A DNA stretch of 64,000 bases from Mycolicibacter sinensis (GTDB lineage Bacteria; Actinomycetota; Actinomycetes; Mycobacteriales; Mycobacteriaceae), in contig NZ_LZIN01000019.1 of assembly GCF_001667375.1 (NCBI RefSeq), forward strand, positions 141,010 to 205,009. Reading direction: 5' to 3'. Shown here in pieces: positions 23,547 to 32,593 of the stretch. The first letter of the stretch is position 1, and each line of letters begins with the position of its first letter. The position numbers and the translations under genes are program-made. Under the pieces are notes generated by a model that worked only from the letters and a program-made list of their open reading frames with translations, was not told the origin of the DNA and did no database searches.

Positions 23547-24938
23547 TCAGATTACTTGTAGCGCCGCTGCGAACATGGCGTCGGTGCCGTGCCGGTGCGG
23601 CCACAGCTGCACGTGCCGGCCATCTCCGAGCGCATCGACCGGCGCGAACAGTTCTCGAGTGTCCAACGCCCGCATCGGATGCCGGCGCAGCGCATCGGCC
23701 ACCACCCCGACCGTTTCGGCCAGGTGCGGCGAGCACGTCGCATACATCACCACGCCCCCGGGCCGGGTCAGTCCGATCGCCGCGGTCAGCAACTCACGCT
23801 GCAGTTTCGTCAGCACCGGGACATCGGCGGGCAGTCTGCGCCACCGGGCTTCGGGCCTGCGCCGCAGGGCGCCGAGACCGGTGCAGGGCACGTCGACCAG
23901 CACCCGGTCAAAGCCGGGTTGCAGACCCGAGTCGCGGCCGTCGGCGGTCAGCACCTGCACGTCCAGGCCGCGGGTGTTCTCGGCGACCAGGGCGGCACGC
24001 TGGGGCGACTGCTCCACCGCGGTCACCCGGGCCCCGGCCTGCGCCCCGAGCGCGGCCAGCAGCGCGGTCTTGCCGCCCGGGCCGGCACACAGGTCCAGCC
24101 ACCGCCCGCTGTCACCGTCCACCGGGGCCAGCGCGCACGCGCGGGCCACCAATTGGCTGCCCTCGTCCTGGACCAGGGCGTGGCCGTCGCGCACCGGTTG
24201 CAGCCGACCGGGGTCGCCGCCGGGCAGGTACACCGCGTACGGCGAGTACCGGCCAGGAGTGCCGTCCACCGCGGCAGCCAGTTCGGCAGCGGTCAGCACG
24301 CCGGGACGGGCGGCCAGATGCACCTGGGGACGCTCGTCGTCGGCGGCCAGCAGCGCGTCGAGTTCGCCGGCGGCCGATCCCAACGCGTCGGCGAAGGCCT
24401 GCGCGATCCAGCGCGGGTGCGCGTGGGTGAACGCCGCGTGGCCGATCGGGTCGGCGGCCGGGTCCGGTGCGAGCTCCGCGGTCCAGGACGCTTCGTCGCG
24501 GGTGCTGATGGTGCGCAGCACGCCGTTGACGAAACCTGCTCGGGCCGAGTCGAATTCGATGGCCGCCTGCTCGACCGTGGTGGACACCGCGGCGTGCGCG
24601 TCGACCCGGGTGCGCAGTAGCTGGTAGCTGCCCAGCCGCAGCAGGTCCAGCAGCACCGGGTTGATCGCATCGGGCGAGCGCTGCGCCGCCGCTCCGATGA
24701 TCGCGTCGAGCAGTCCGCGGACCCGACAGGTTCCGTAGGTCAGTTCGGTGGCGAAAGCCGCGTCGCGGCCGGTGATCCCGCGCTCGGACAGCAACGCCGG
24801 CAGCGCCAGGTTGGCATAGGCGTCACGTTGCGAGACCGCCCGCAGCACGTCGAATGCGGCACGACGGGCCGGATCCAGCGGTTTGCGACGCGGTTGGCGC
24901 GGCCCGCTTTGCGGCCGCCGGCGCGACGGTCCGGTCAT
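23547..24938 (-). CDS. rsmB: 16S rRNA (cytosine-C5) methyltransferase RsmB/Fmu
   Basis: It methylates a cytosine of 16S rRNA. The N-terminal ~150 residues are a NusB-like RNA-binding domain ([20 protein letters not shown]). The C-terminal part is the SAM-dependent domain, with [36 protein letters not shown] (first catalytic Cys) and [11 protein letters not shown] (second Cys). The length of 463 is typical. It overlaps fmt by 4 bases (ATGA). Confidence 0.95.
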   Translation of the reverse strand: MTGPSRRRPQSGPRQPRRKPLDPARRAAFDVLRAVSQRDAYANLALPALLSERGITGRDAAFATELTYGTCRVRGLLDAIIGAAAQRSPDAINPVLLDLLRLGSYQLLRTRVDAHAAVSTTVEQAAIEFDSARAGFVNGVLRTISTRDEASWTAELAPDPAADPIGHAAFTHAHPRWIAQAFADALGSAAGELDALLAADDERPQVHLAARPGVLTAAELAAAVDGTPGRYSPYAVYLPGGDPGRLQPVRDGHALVQDEGSQLVARACALAPVDGDSGRWLDLCAGPGGKTALLAALGAQAGARVTAVEQSPQRAALVAENTRGLDVQVLTADGRDSGLQPGFDRVLVDVPCTGLGALRRRPEARWRRLPADVPVLTKLQRELLTAAIGLTRPGGVVMYATCSPHLAETVGVVADALRRHPMRALDTRELFAPVDALGDGRHVQLWPHRHGTDAMFAAALQVI

Positions 24939-25873
24939 GACGCCCGCAAACCCGGGTCTAGCCGGGCGCCGCGCGCCCAGTCGGCAGCGTTCATGGGCTT
25001 CTTTCCGGGCGGCTGGATCTGCCCCAAACGCACCGGCACCGATCCGGTGCCGATCCAGACGCTGCGCCGGTCGACGTGAATGTTCCCGGCCGCCAAGTCT
25101 TGTGGACCGTCGTCGGTGACGGCCACCGGGCCGAGCTTGACACGCAGGTCACCGATCACCGTCCAGGCCCCCGGCGCCGGGGTGACGGCACGGATGCGGC
25201 GCTCGATCACGGGAGCGGGCAGATCCCAGCGCACCCGCGCGTCGTCGACGCTGATCTTCGGGGCGTAGCTGACCCCGTCGCGCGACTGCGGCACCGCCTT
25301 CAGCGCGCCGTCGGCGATCCCGTCGAGGGTGGCCGCCAGCAGTTCGGCGCCCGCGACCGCCAACCGTTCCAGCAGCTGCCCGGCGGTGTCGTCGGGCCGG
25401 ATCGTCTCGGTCAGCACCCCGTACACCGGCCCCGAATCGAGTTCCGGCTCGATCTCAAACGTCGTCGCGCCGGTCACCTCGTCGCCGGCGGCGATGGCCG
25501 CCTGCACCGGGCCGGCGCCCCGCCAGGCCGGCAGCAGCGAGAAGTGCAGGTTGACCCAGCCGTGCTGCGGTACCGCCAACAATCCGTCGCGCAGCAGCGC
25601 CCCGTAGGCGACGACCGGGCAGCACTCCGGTGCGAGCTCGGCCAGCTCGGCGACGAACTCGGCCGAGTTCGGCTGGTGCGGCCGCAGCACCGGGATGTCG
25701 TGGTCCAGGGCGCGTTGCGCCACCGGAGACGGCTGCAGGTGCCCGCGCCGGCCGGAGGCCGCGTCGGGCCGGGTCAGTACCGCGACCACCTCGTGGCGGG
25801 GCGAGTCGATCAGCCGTTGCAACGATGGCAACGCGGTGTCCGGAGTGCCGGCGAAGACGATGCGCACCGGCAC
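24935..25873 (-). CDS. fmt: Methionyl-tRNA formyltransferase
   Basis: It formylates initiator Met-tRNA using 10-formyltetrahydrofolate. The 312-residue product starts [18 protein letters not shown] and has the folate-binding [16 protein letters not shown] motif with the catalytic region nearby, followed by a C-terminal OB-type domain ([25 protein letters not shown]). It is the first gene of fmt-rsmB-rpe-ribD and diverges from a nitroreductase gene over about 100 bases. Confidence 0.96.
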   Translation of the reverse strand: MPVRIVFAGTPDTALPSLQRLIDSPRHEVVAVLTRPDAASGRRGHLQPSPVAQRALDHDIPVLRPHQPNSAEFVAELAELAPECCPVVAYGALLRDGLLAVPQHGWVNLHFSLLPAWRGAGPVQAAIAAGDEVTGATTFEIEPELDSGPVYGVLTETIRPDDTAGQLLERLAVAGAELLAATLDGIADGALKAVPQSRDGVSYAPKISVDDARVRWDLPAPVIERRIRAVTPAPGAWTVIGDLRVKLGPVAVTDDGPQDLAAGNIHVDRRSVWIGTGSVPVRLGQIQPPGKKPMNAADWARGARLDPGLRAS

Positions 25874-25901
25874 AGTTTAAGGAAGCCGCGGGACGGCCCC
25901 G

Positions 25902-25917
25902 AGTACCAACGACCCTT
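25902..25917 (+). promoter_or_regulatory. Candidate DosR-like box upstream of the nitroreductase gene
   Basis: AGTACCAACGACCCTT resembles the DosR-site half pattern GGGACCAACGGCCCT that I recall from dormancy genes, agreeing at about 12 of 15 positions. It lies 57 bases before the start of an Acg-type gene, a family controlled by DosR in M. tuberculosis. The match is imperfect and untested. Confidence 0.35.
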
Positions 25918-25973
25918 TCGCCGGCTTCGGAGTCGCGCCATCATGGAAGGCGGGGTAGCGATCGGAGGTCACC

Positions 25974-26957
25974 TTGTCTGCCGTGATGGTGGAAGCCCAG
26001 ACCGTCCGGGATGCGGTCGAGGCAGCCTGCCGTGCCCCGTCGCTACACAACATCCAGCCGTGGCGGTGGGTGTTCGACGGCGCTGCGCTGCAGTTGTTCC
26101 TCGACCCGCACCGGGTGTTGCCGACCGACCGGGCCGGGCGTGAGGCGATCATCGGTTGCGGCGCGGCGCTGGGCCACCTTCGGGTGGCGCTGTGCGCAGC
26201 GGGCCTGCGCGCCGACATCGAGCGGTTTCCCAATCCCAACGACCCCAACCATCTTGCGTCGATCCGATTCGCCCGGCTCGATCACGTCACCGAGGGACAC
26301 CGCCGCCGGGCCGCAGCGATCCGGGAACGCCGCAGTGACCGCTTGCCTTTGCAGTCTCCCGCAAACTGGGAACTGTTCGAACCGGTGCTGCGTGACCGCC
26401 TCGATCAGCACGCCGTGCACCTGGATGTCCTGCCGGAGGACGCCCGGCCCCGCCTGGTGCAGGCCTCACAGCTCGCCGAGTCGTTACGGCTCTACGATTC
26501 CACCTACCACGCCGAATTGCGCCGGTGGACAGTTCCTTTCGCGGAATCGGCGGGTATCCCCTACAGCGCGTTGGCCTCAGCGGCCGAAGGTGACCGGGTC
26601 GATATCGGCCGAGCGTTTCCGCCCGCCCGCCACCCTGAGCAACGTGTCCGGATCCTCCAGGATCAGGCGGTGATCGTGGTGCTGTCCACCGATACCGACT
26701 CCCGCGCCGCGGCGTTGGCGACCGGTGAAGCACTCTCGGTGGTTCTGCTGGAGGCCACGATGGCCGGTCTGGCCACCTGCCCGCTGACCCACCTCACCGA
26801 GGTTCAGGTCGCCAGGGAGATCGTCGAGACGCTGGTGGGCGGCGACGGCGTACCGCAGATCCTGATCCGGATCGGGCACGCTCCGGCGGGCGAGGAACCA
26901 CCGCGCCTCACCTCGCGGCGCCCGCTCGACGACGTCCTGCAGATGCCGGGCGGATAA
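25974..26957 (+). CDS. Nitroreductase-fold protein of the Acg family
   Basis: A 327-residue protein of the Acg (Rv2032/Rv3131) type, two nitroreductase-like halves in one chain that bind FMN. In mycobacteria the family belongs to the dormancy regulon; its substrates are uncertain. Visible features are APSLHNIQPWRW near residue 20, RRSDRLPL in the middle and the C-terminal ILIRIGHAPAGEEPPRLTSRRPLDDVL. I chose the TTG at 25974 because GGAGG lies 5 bases before it; GTG 25983 and ATG 25986 are too distant. It converges with priA, 6 bases apart. Confidence 0.82.
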   Translation: MSAVMVEAQTVRDAVEAACRAPSLHNIQPWRWVFDGAALQLFLDPHRVLPTDRAGREAIIGCGAALGHLRVALCAAGLRADIERFPNPNDPNHLASIRFARLDHVTEGHRRRAAAIRERRSDRLPLQSPANWELFEPVLRDRLDQHAVHLDVLPEDARPRLVQASQLAESLRLYDSTYHAELRRWTVPFAESAGIPYSALASAAEGDRVDIGRAFPPARHPEQRVRILQDQAVIVVLSTDTDSRAAALATGEALSVVLLEATMAGLATCPLTHLTEVQVAREIVETLVGGDGVPQILIRIGHAPAGEEPPRLTSRRPLDDVLQMPGG

Positions 26958-26963
26958 CCACCC

Positions 26964-29006
26964 TCAGCCGATATGCAGCGGGTCCAGTTGTACCCGCACC
27001 GGATGATGCGACCCGCGGGCGCTGAGCACCCCGACGCCGTGGCGCAGCGCCGCGGCCAGTGCCAGGCCGTGATCGCGGCCGACCCGGGCCAGCATCCGGA
27101 TCACCGGCAGCTCGGCCGGGACGCCAGCCGGGCGCCGCACCCCCGGCGGTAGCGGCACCGGGCCGAGCACGTCGGCGCCGTCGGGTAGTCGCGCCTGCTC
27201 CAGCAGCGCGGCCACCGAATCCGGGTCGCCGTCGAGGGCCGCGATGTGCACCGCCGGTGGCAACCCGACTTCGGTGCGGGTGGCCAGCTCGGCGTCGGCG
27301 TGGCCGACCGGATCCCACCGGATGAGGGCCTGCACGGTCGGAATCGACGATTCCGCGACCACCGTCACCACCCCGCCGGACTCCCGGTCGCGCACCAGGG
27401 CGGCGGCCGCCATCCAGCGCCGCAAGGTGTCCTCGGCGGCCCGCAGGTCCTGGCGGCCCAGCAGCGCCCAGCTGTCCAGCAGCAGTGCTGACCCGTACCC
27501 CTGCGGAGCGCGTGGCTCGGCGCCGGGCGTGGCGATCACCAGGGCGGGGCCGTCGCCCGTGCGATCGACGATGGTGTCCCCGGCGGACGTGATGACCGCC
27601 GTACCCGGGAAAGCCCGGCCGAGTTCTTCGGCGGTGCGCCGGGCCCCGACGACCACCGCCCGCACCGTATCCGATCCGCAGCGCGCGCACCGTAGCGCCG
27701 GCTCGGCCCGGCCGCACCAACGACAGCCGGCGGCGCCACCGCGTTCGGGCAGCGCCAGCGGACCGGTGCAGTGCCGGCATCGGGCGATGGCGCGGCAGCG
27801 CCCGCACGCCAGCGACGGCACATACCCACGCCGCGGCACCTGCACCAGCACCGGCGCACCGGCGGCCAGCGCACTGCGCGCGCTCTGCAGCGCCACCGAG
27901 GGCAGCCGGGCGGTGCGCGCCGCGGCGTCACGCTCTTCGGCGTATCCGGTGTCATCGAGGGCCACCACCCGCGGCGCCGCCGCCCGCAGCACCGTCCGCG
28001 ACGCCACCACGTCATGCGCCCAGCCGGCGCGGACCAGCGCGTGCGCCTCGGCGGTGCGCGCGTAGCCGCCGATCAGTGCGGCGCAACCCGACAGGTGCGC
28101 CCGCAGCATCGCCACCTCGCGGGCGTGCGGGTAGGGCGCCCGCGGCTCGGCGAGGTTGTCATCGCCGTCGTCGAAGACCATGACCAGTCCCAGGTCGGCA
28201 AGCGGGGCGAACACCGCACTGCGGGTGCCGATCACCAGGCGGGCCCCGCCGCGTAGCACCGACAGCCAGCGCCGGTAGCGGGTGGCCGGCCCCAGACCCG
28301 CCGACAGCGCGACGACCGCGGACTCGTCGATCCGCGCCGTTGCGGCGCTCCACACTGCGTCGATGTCTCGCTGGTCGGGAACGATCGCCAAGGCCGTGCG
28401 CCCCGCGCGAATGGTCTGTGCGGCGGCCTCCGAAATCCGGTCTACCCAGGAATCGCCGGGCAGTACCTGCCACACCGCCCGCGCGGCCCGGCCTTCGCCG
28501 AGCGCCGCCAAAAGCGGCCCGCCCGCCCGGTAGCGCTGCCAGCCCGCCGGATCGACCGGTGCGGGCAGCGGTGCCTCGGCCGGTGTCACCGTCTCGCGTT
28601 CCACCCGGGCGTGCCGCGGCGGTACCGCCAGCCGCAGCACGTCGGCCCGGGTCCCGGCGTAGCGGGCGGCCACCGCCTCCACCAGCCGGCGGACCTCGGC
28701 GGTGAGCACCGGTTCGCTGGAGATCACCCGCTCGAGCCGGCCCAGCCGGCCGGCATGGTCGGTATCGGCACGGCGCTCCCAGATGAAGGCGTCGACCAGC
28801 CGGCCGTGAAAGCGCACCCGTACCCGTGCGCCGGGCCGAGCGTCCTCGGACTGCTCGGGGGTGACCAGGTAGTCGAACTCGCGGTCCAGGTGCGGCACCG
28901 AGAGCATCGGCAGCACCCGGGCTATGGGTTCGGGTTCATGCGGCGGTCCCAGCGTCGGCTCTCCTTCGTCGAGCCTCGCTGAACCGCCGGGTTCGACGCT
29001 CACCAC
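26964..29006 (-). CDS. priA: PriA-like primosomal protein N' lacking helicase motifs
   Basis: The 680-residue product has the N-terminal 3'-DNA-end-binding domain (VPHLDREFDYLV, GARVRVRFHGR), and the helicase-domain zinc cysteines are present (LACGRCRAIARCRHC and CRWCGRAEPALRCARCG). The Walker A loop GxTGSGKTE of E. coli PriA is replaced by LPGDSWVDR, and the DEEH box by FDDGDDN, so ATP-driven unwinding is unlikely. This is the usual state of actinobacterial PriA. It should act as a structural replication-restart factor. It is divergent from the DUF1023-type gene. Confidence 0.9.
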   Translation of the reverse strand: MVSVEPGGSARLDEGEPTLGPPHEPEPIARVLPMLSVPHLDREFDYLVTPEQSEDARPGARVRVRFHGRLVDAFIWERRADTDHAGRLGRLERVISSEPVLTAEVRRLVEAVAARYAGTRADVLRLAVPPRHARVERETVTPAEAPLPAPVDPAGWQRYRAGGPLLAALGEGRAARAVWQVLPGDSWVDRISEAAAQTIRAGRTALAIVPDQRDIDAVWSAATARIDESAVVALSAGLGPATRYRRWLSVLRGGARLVIGTRSAVFAPLADLGLVMVFDDGDDNLAEPRAPYPHAREVAMLRAHLSGCAALIGGYARTAEAHALVRAGWAHDVVASRTVLRAAAPRVVALDDTGYAEERDAAARTARLPSVALQSARSALAAGAPVLVQVPRRGYVPSLACGRCRAIARCRHCTGPLALPERGGAAGCRWCGRAEPALRCARCGSDTVRAVVVGARRTAEELGRAFPGTAVITSAGDTIVDRTGDGPALVIATPGAEPRAPQGYGSALLLDSWALLGRQDLRAAEDTLRRWMAAAALVRDRESGGVVTVVAESSIPTVQALIRWDPVGHADAELATRTEVGLPPAVHIAALDGDPDSVAALLEQARLPDGADVLGPVPLPPGVRRPAGVPAELPVIRMLARVGRDHGLALAAALRHGVGVLSARGSHHPVRVQLDPLHIG

Positions 29007-29099
29007 GCAGGTCTAGCAGACTCCGCCGACCGCGGCAGCCGCCGGATCACAACCGGGGCGGTCTGTGGATCGACGACCGCGCCGTCGGCGGCGCTGAAT

Positions 29100-29105
29100 T
29101 AGCTT
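29100..29105 (+). promoter_or_regulatory. Candidate -10 box, leaderless type
   Basis: TAGCTT is followed by 8 bases and the ATG at 29114, consistent with a leaderless transcript of the DUF1023-type gene. Confidence 0.4.
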
Positions 29106-29113
29106 GCTGCGGT

Positions 29114-30463
29114 ATGCCCGACGAGCGCGGCGCCCATGCGGAGGCGGCACGAGCCCGCGAGGTGTTACTCCGGTCCCGGCAGCAGTCCGCGGCGCGCACC
29201 GATCAGCTGCTGTCCGCGACGCTGCGTGATGCGGTGGCGCACGCCCGCGACGGCCGTCGGCGCCTGGACGCCATCGGCGCCGAGATCCGGGAGGCGTTGA
29301 GCGATCAGCCGGCATTGGACACCGCGGCCGGCGCCCGCCAATTCCAGCTGTTTCTGGCCGCCAAGACCCGAGACATCCGCCGGGTGGTCGCCGCCGCCGC
29401 CGCCGACGACCGGGCCCGCACGGCGCTGCTGGGGCAGCTGGCTGCCGGCTACCACGGCGTCCCGGCCGGCGTTCGCGATCGGGTCAACCGGCAGCTGCTC
29501 GCCGACGACATCGACCGGGTGGAGAACGCCACCGAGACGATCAGCGCCGCGGACATGATCCGCTACTACAACGCCCTACGGGTTCGGGACGGCCTGCGGG
29601 CCAACGGGGGTGACGGCCCGGTGCTGCTGATCACCTACGACCCGGCGGCGTTCGGTGGCCGGGGACGGGCCGCCATCGCGATCGGTGATCCCGACACCGC
29701 CGACAACACCACGGTGCTGGTGCCGGGGGCACACAGCAGCGTCCGCGACGGCTACCTGTCGCATCCGGACGGGGTGAACGTCTACCGCGAGGTCGTCCGC
29801 GCCGATCCGGCGCGATCGAATTCGGTCATCGTGTGGATGGGCTACCGCGCTCCGGACAGCTTTTTCGATCCCGCGGTGGCACAACCGAATTCCGCAAGAT
29901 CCGGCGGCAGCCTGCTGGCTGCGGAGGTCAGCGCCCTGCGGGCCGCACACCGCGGGGCCACGCATATCACGGTGATCGGGCATTCCTACGGCTCGACGGC
30001 GGTGGCTGATGCCGCGGCCGGCTTCGGGATGCGGGCCGACGACGTGGTGCTCGTCGGTTCGCCGGGAACCGACCTGGCGCACAGCGCCAAGGACTTTCAC
30101 CTGCCCGCGACGGGGCACGTCTATGTCGGGGCGGCCTCCTCGGACCCGATCACCGCATTCGCCGGTGAGCCGCAACTACCGGTGCCCGGCACCGCGGCGA
30201 CGGTCGGGCTCGGCCGCGATCCGGCCGGCGACGGCTACGGATCTACCCGGTTCAAGGCCGAGACCCCGGGCCCGTCCTGGCCGATGGCCGGCCACAGCTC
30301 CTACTTCGCACCGGGCACCGAGTCGCTGTTCAGCATCGGCGACATCGCCTCCGGCCACGGCGATGCGCTGGCGCGCGACCACATGACCGCACCGCATCGC
30401 CGTCGGCTTCCGGCATTCGACCCCGAACGGATACGTTTAGGCACCGGTGGTCACCGGCATTGA
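29114..30463 (+). CDS. DUF1023-type alpha/beta hydrolase
   Basis: Function unknown. The 449-residue protein has an N-terminal helical region (about 1-150, rich in Ala/Arg/Asp) and a C-terminal alpha/beta-hydrolase domain with VLVPGAHSSV, the nucleophile elbow IGHSYGSTAVADAA, VLVGSPGTDLAHSA and a late GHSSYF that may hold the His. This layout fits the actinobacterial DUF1023 family, often found next to ESX-type genes, though none are adjacent here. No signal peptide is visible. It converges with a YhhN-type gene, 13 bases between stops. Confidence 0.8.
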   Translation: MPDERGAHAEAARAREVLLRSRQQSAARTDQLLSATLRDAVAHARDGRRRLDAIGAEIREALSDQPALDTAAGARQFQLFLAAKTRDIRRVVAAAAADDRARTALLGQLAAGYHGVPAGVRDRVNRQLLADDIDRVENATETISAADMIRYYNALRVRDGLRANGGDGPVLLITYDPAAFGGRGRAAIAIGDPDTADNTTVLVPGAHSSVRDGYLSHPDGVNVYREVVRADPARSNSVIVWMGYRAPDSFFDPAVAQPNSARSGGSLLAAEVSALRAAHRGATHITVIGHSYGSTAVADAAAGFGMRADDVVLVGSPGTDLAHSAKDFHLPATGHVYVGAASSDPITAFAGEPQLPVPGTAATVGLGRDPAGDGYGSTRFKAETPGPSWPMAGHSSYFAPGTESLFSIGDIASGHGDALARDHMTAPHRRRLPAFDPERIRLGTGGHRH

Positions 30464-30476
30464 GTGCCAGCAGATT

Positions 30477-31202
30477 TCAGCCGGCGGGTGCGCCGGCATC
30501 GGAGCGGCCGAAGAAGAAGCCGGCGGTGATGAGCAGTTGCGCCGCTGCGTACGTCCACCAGATCGGCACCGCAAGCACCTCGTTGCCCAATACGAACCGG
30601 CTGATCGCGATCATGGCGTCCGACACGGCGAAGAACACCGCGCCCACCGCGGTCCATCGGGTGGGCAGCTTCGCCAGCAAAGCCGCGCACACCATGGCGC
30701 CGAGCACCACGACGTAGACGGTCACCGGAACCGTCATACCGTCGCGGGCCAGGCCGGGCCAGAACCACACCAGCAGCGCCAGGCAACTCACGCCGGTCAG
30801 TGCCACCCCGATGAGCCTGCCCCGGGAAACCACTGCCAGCGGAATCAGTGCCCCCAGAAAACACAAGTGCGCCAACAGGAATGCTGTCAGTCCGGCGACG
30901 AAGGACGGCTCCCACCACGGGATCGCCAGCAGCCAGTCACCGGCGGCCGACAGGATCAGTGCGGGGATCAGCCAGCGCGCCTCGCGCAGGATCGGGTGCG
31001 CGACCGCGGCGACGGCCAGCAGCACCGCCATCGACGCCTTGAACGCCGGCTGGCCCACCCAGTGCCCGGTCAACTCCTCCCCCGGCGCCGACCGCAACGC
31101 CAGCACGGTCAGAAAGATGCCGTAACCCACACCAGCCCAACCGGCCGCAGCCCAGGCGGTGGGGACCAGGCGCGTTGCGTACGGTGGTCTGATGTCACTC
31201 AC
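30477..31202 (-). CDS. YhhN-family membrane protein (putative lysoplasmalogenase)
   Basis: An integral membrane protein of about 241 residues with seven to eight hydrophobic segments. It contains the family signature [13 protein letters not shown] and later [14 protein letters not shown], where the conserved Asp residues are thought to be catalytic in TMEM86/YhhN lysoplasmalogenases. It matches the Rv1401 position between priA and the lip genes. The start is uncertain: GTG 31202 gives [12 protein letters not shown], while an ATG at 31229 lies deeper in the divergent esterase gene. Either start overlaps that gene's 5' end. Confidence 0.75.
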   Translation of the reverse strand: MSDIRPPYATRLVPTAWAAAGWAGVGYGIFLTVLALRSAPGEELTGHWVGQPAFKASMAVLLAVAAVAHPILREARWLIPALILSAAGDWLLAIPWWEPSFVAGLTAFLLAHLCFLGALIPLAVVSRGRLIGVALTGVSCLALLVWFWPGLARDGMTVPVTVYVVVLGAMVCAALLAKLPTRWTAVGAVFFAVSDAMIAISRFVLGNEVLAVPIWWTYAAAQLLITAGFFFGRSDAGAPAG

Positions 31203-32139
31203 CGACGATGACTCCGCTATCGACCCCATAGTGCTGAAGGTACTGGACGTCGTCCCCTTCCGACTGACACTTGCCGACGGCGTCGAGGCGGCGCGCCGCC
31301 AGATGCGTGACCTGCCACGCCGGCCGGTCTACCCCGACCTGCCCAGCGAGGACCGCGTCATCGACGGCCCCGGCGGGGACCTGCCGGTGCGCATCTACCG
31401 GCCACCGAGTGCGGCCAACGGCCCCGCCGCCGTGGTGGTGTTCTTCCACGGCGGCGGTTTCGTCGCCGGCGACCTCGACACCCACGACGGCACCGCCCGC
31501 CAGCATGCGGTCGACGCCGATGCGGTGGTGGTGTCGGTGGACTACCGGTTGGCCCCCGAGCATCCGTTCCCGGCCGCCGTGCAGGATGCGCTGGCGGCCA
31601 CCGAGTGGGTGGCGGGGCATGCCGCCGAGCTCGGCGTCGACCCGGCCCGGCTGGCGGTGGCCGGGGATTCGGCGGGCGGCAACCTGGCCGCGGTGGTGTC
31701 TCAGCTGGCCCGCGATGCCGGCGGGCCGGCCATCTGCTTTCAGCTGCTGTGGTATCCGGCCACCACCTACGACATCACGTTGCCGTCGTTCAGCGAGAAC
31801 GCTGATGCGCCGATCATCGACCGGGACGCGATCGCCGCGTTGACCCTGGCCTATGCCGCCGGCGTCGACCTGAGCGATCCGCCGCCGACGCTGGCCCCCG
31901 CACGTGCGGCGAACCTGGCCGGCCTGCCGCCGGCGTACATCGCCGTGGCCGGCCATGACCCGCTACGCGACGACGGCCTCCGCTACGGCGAACTGCTGTC
32001 CGCGGCCGGGGTGCCGGTTCAGGTGCACAACGCCACCACGCTGGTGCACGGTTACCTGGGCTACGCCGGGGTGATCCCGGCGGCCACCGAGGCCACCGAC
32101 CGCGGCCTGGCGGCGCTGAAAACGGCCCTGCACGGTTGA
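31192..32139 (+). CDS. HSL-family carboxylesterase/lipase (LipH/LipI type)
   Basis: A 315-residue hormone-sensitive-lipase-family esterase. The oxyanion motif HGGGF is at 86-90, the nucleophile Ser160 in GDSAGG, the Asp in [10 protein letters not shown] and the His in VHGYLGY, so the triad is complete. It matches LipI/LipH by position near priA and Rv1401. The ATG at 31192 follows TACGGT by 6 bases, which fits a leaderless start. Its first codons overlap the divergent YhhN gene. A VOC-family gene starts 4 bases downstream. Confidence 0.9.
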   Translation: MSLTDDDSAIDPIVLKVLDVVPFRLTLADGVEAARRQMRDLPRRPVYPDLPSEDRVIDGPGGDLPVRIYRPPSAANGPAAVVVFFHGGGFVAGDLDTHDGTARQHAVDADAVVVSVDYRLAPEHPFPAAVQDALAATEWVAGHAAELGVDPARLAVAGDSAGGNLAAVVSQLARDAGGPAICFQLLWYPATTYDITLPSFSENADAPIIDRDAIAALTLAYAAGVDLSDPPPTLAPARAANLAGLPPAYIAVAGHDPLRDDGLRYGELLSAAGVPVQVHNATTLVHGYLGYAGVIPAATEATDRGLAALKTALHG

Positions 32140-32143
32140 TCCG

Positions 32144-32530
32144 ATGCGGCTGAACCAGGTCACCGTCGGCTCGACCGACATCGACCGGTCGGAGCGGTTC
32201 TACCGGCTGCTGGGTCTGCGGCTGATCGTCAAGACCGACGACTACCTGCGCTTCGAATGTCCCGCCGGGGGCAGCACCTTTTCGGTGGAACGGGTCAGCG
32301 CCATCCCGGCCGGCGAGCAGGTGACGGTCTACTTCGAAACCGACGACCTCGACGGCCAATACCAGCGCCTACGGGGCTTGGCCGAATTCAGCCAGCCGCC
32401 GACGGATATGCCCTGGCTGTGGCGCGAGGCCAGGCTGCGTGATCCCGACGGCCATCCGCTGTGCCTGTTTCACGCCGGGGAGACCCGCCGTAACCCGCCG
32501 TGGCGGCTCGACCCGCCGGATTCGCGCTAA
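32144..32530 (+). CDS. VOC-family (glyoxalase-like) protein
   Basis: A single-module vicinal-oxygen-chelate protein of 128 residues: the N-terminal strand MRLNQVTVGSTDIDRSERFYRLL, the middle FETDDLDGQYQRL and the C-terminal RDPDGHPLCLFHAGE, the usual second half-module. The first metal ligand position is Gln, not His (LNQVTV), so metal binding may differ from glyoxalase I. It is 4 bases after the esterase gene and likely co-transcribed. Substrate unknown. Confidence 0.82.
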   Translation: MRLNQVTVGSTDIDRSERFYRLLGLRLIVKTDDYLRFECPAGGSTFSVERVSAIPAGEQVTVYFETDDLDGQYQRLRGLAEFSQPPTDMPWLWREARLRDPDGHPLCLFHAGETRRNPPWRLDPPDSR

Positions 32531-32593
32531 CGCGCCACCGGCGCGCTGATCGACGCGCTACCGTCGACCGGTATCGCCCGACGAGGAGCCGCC

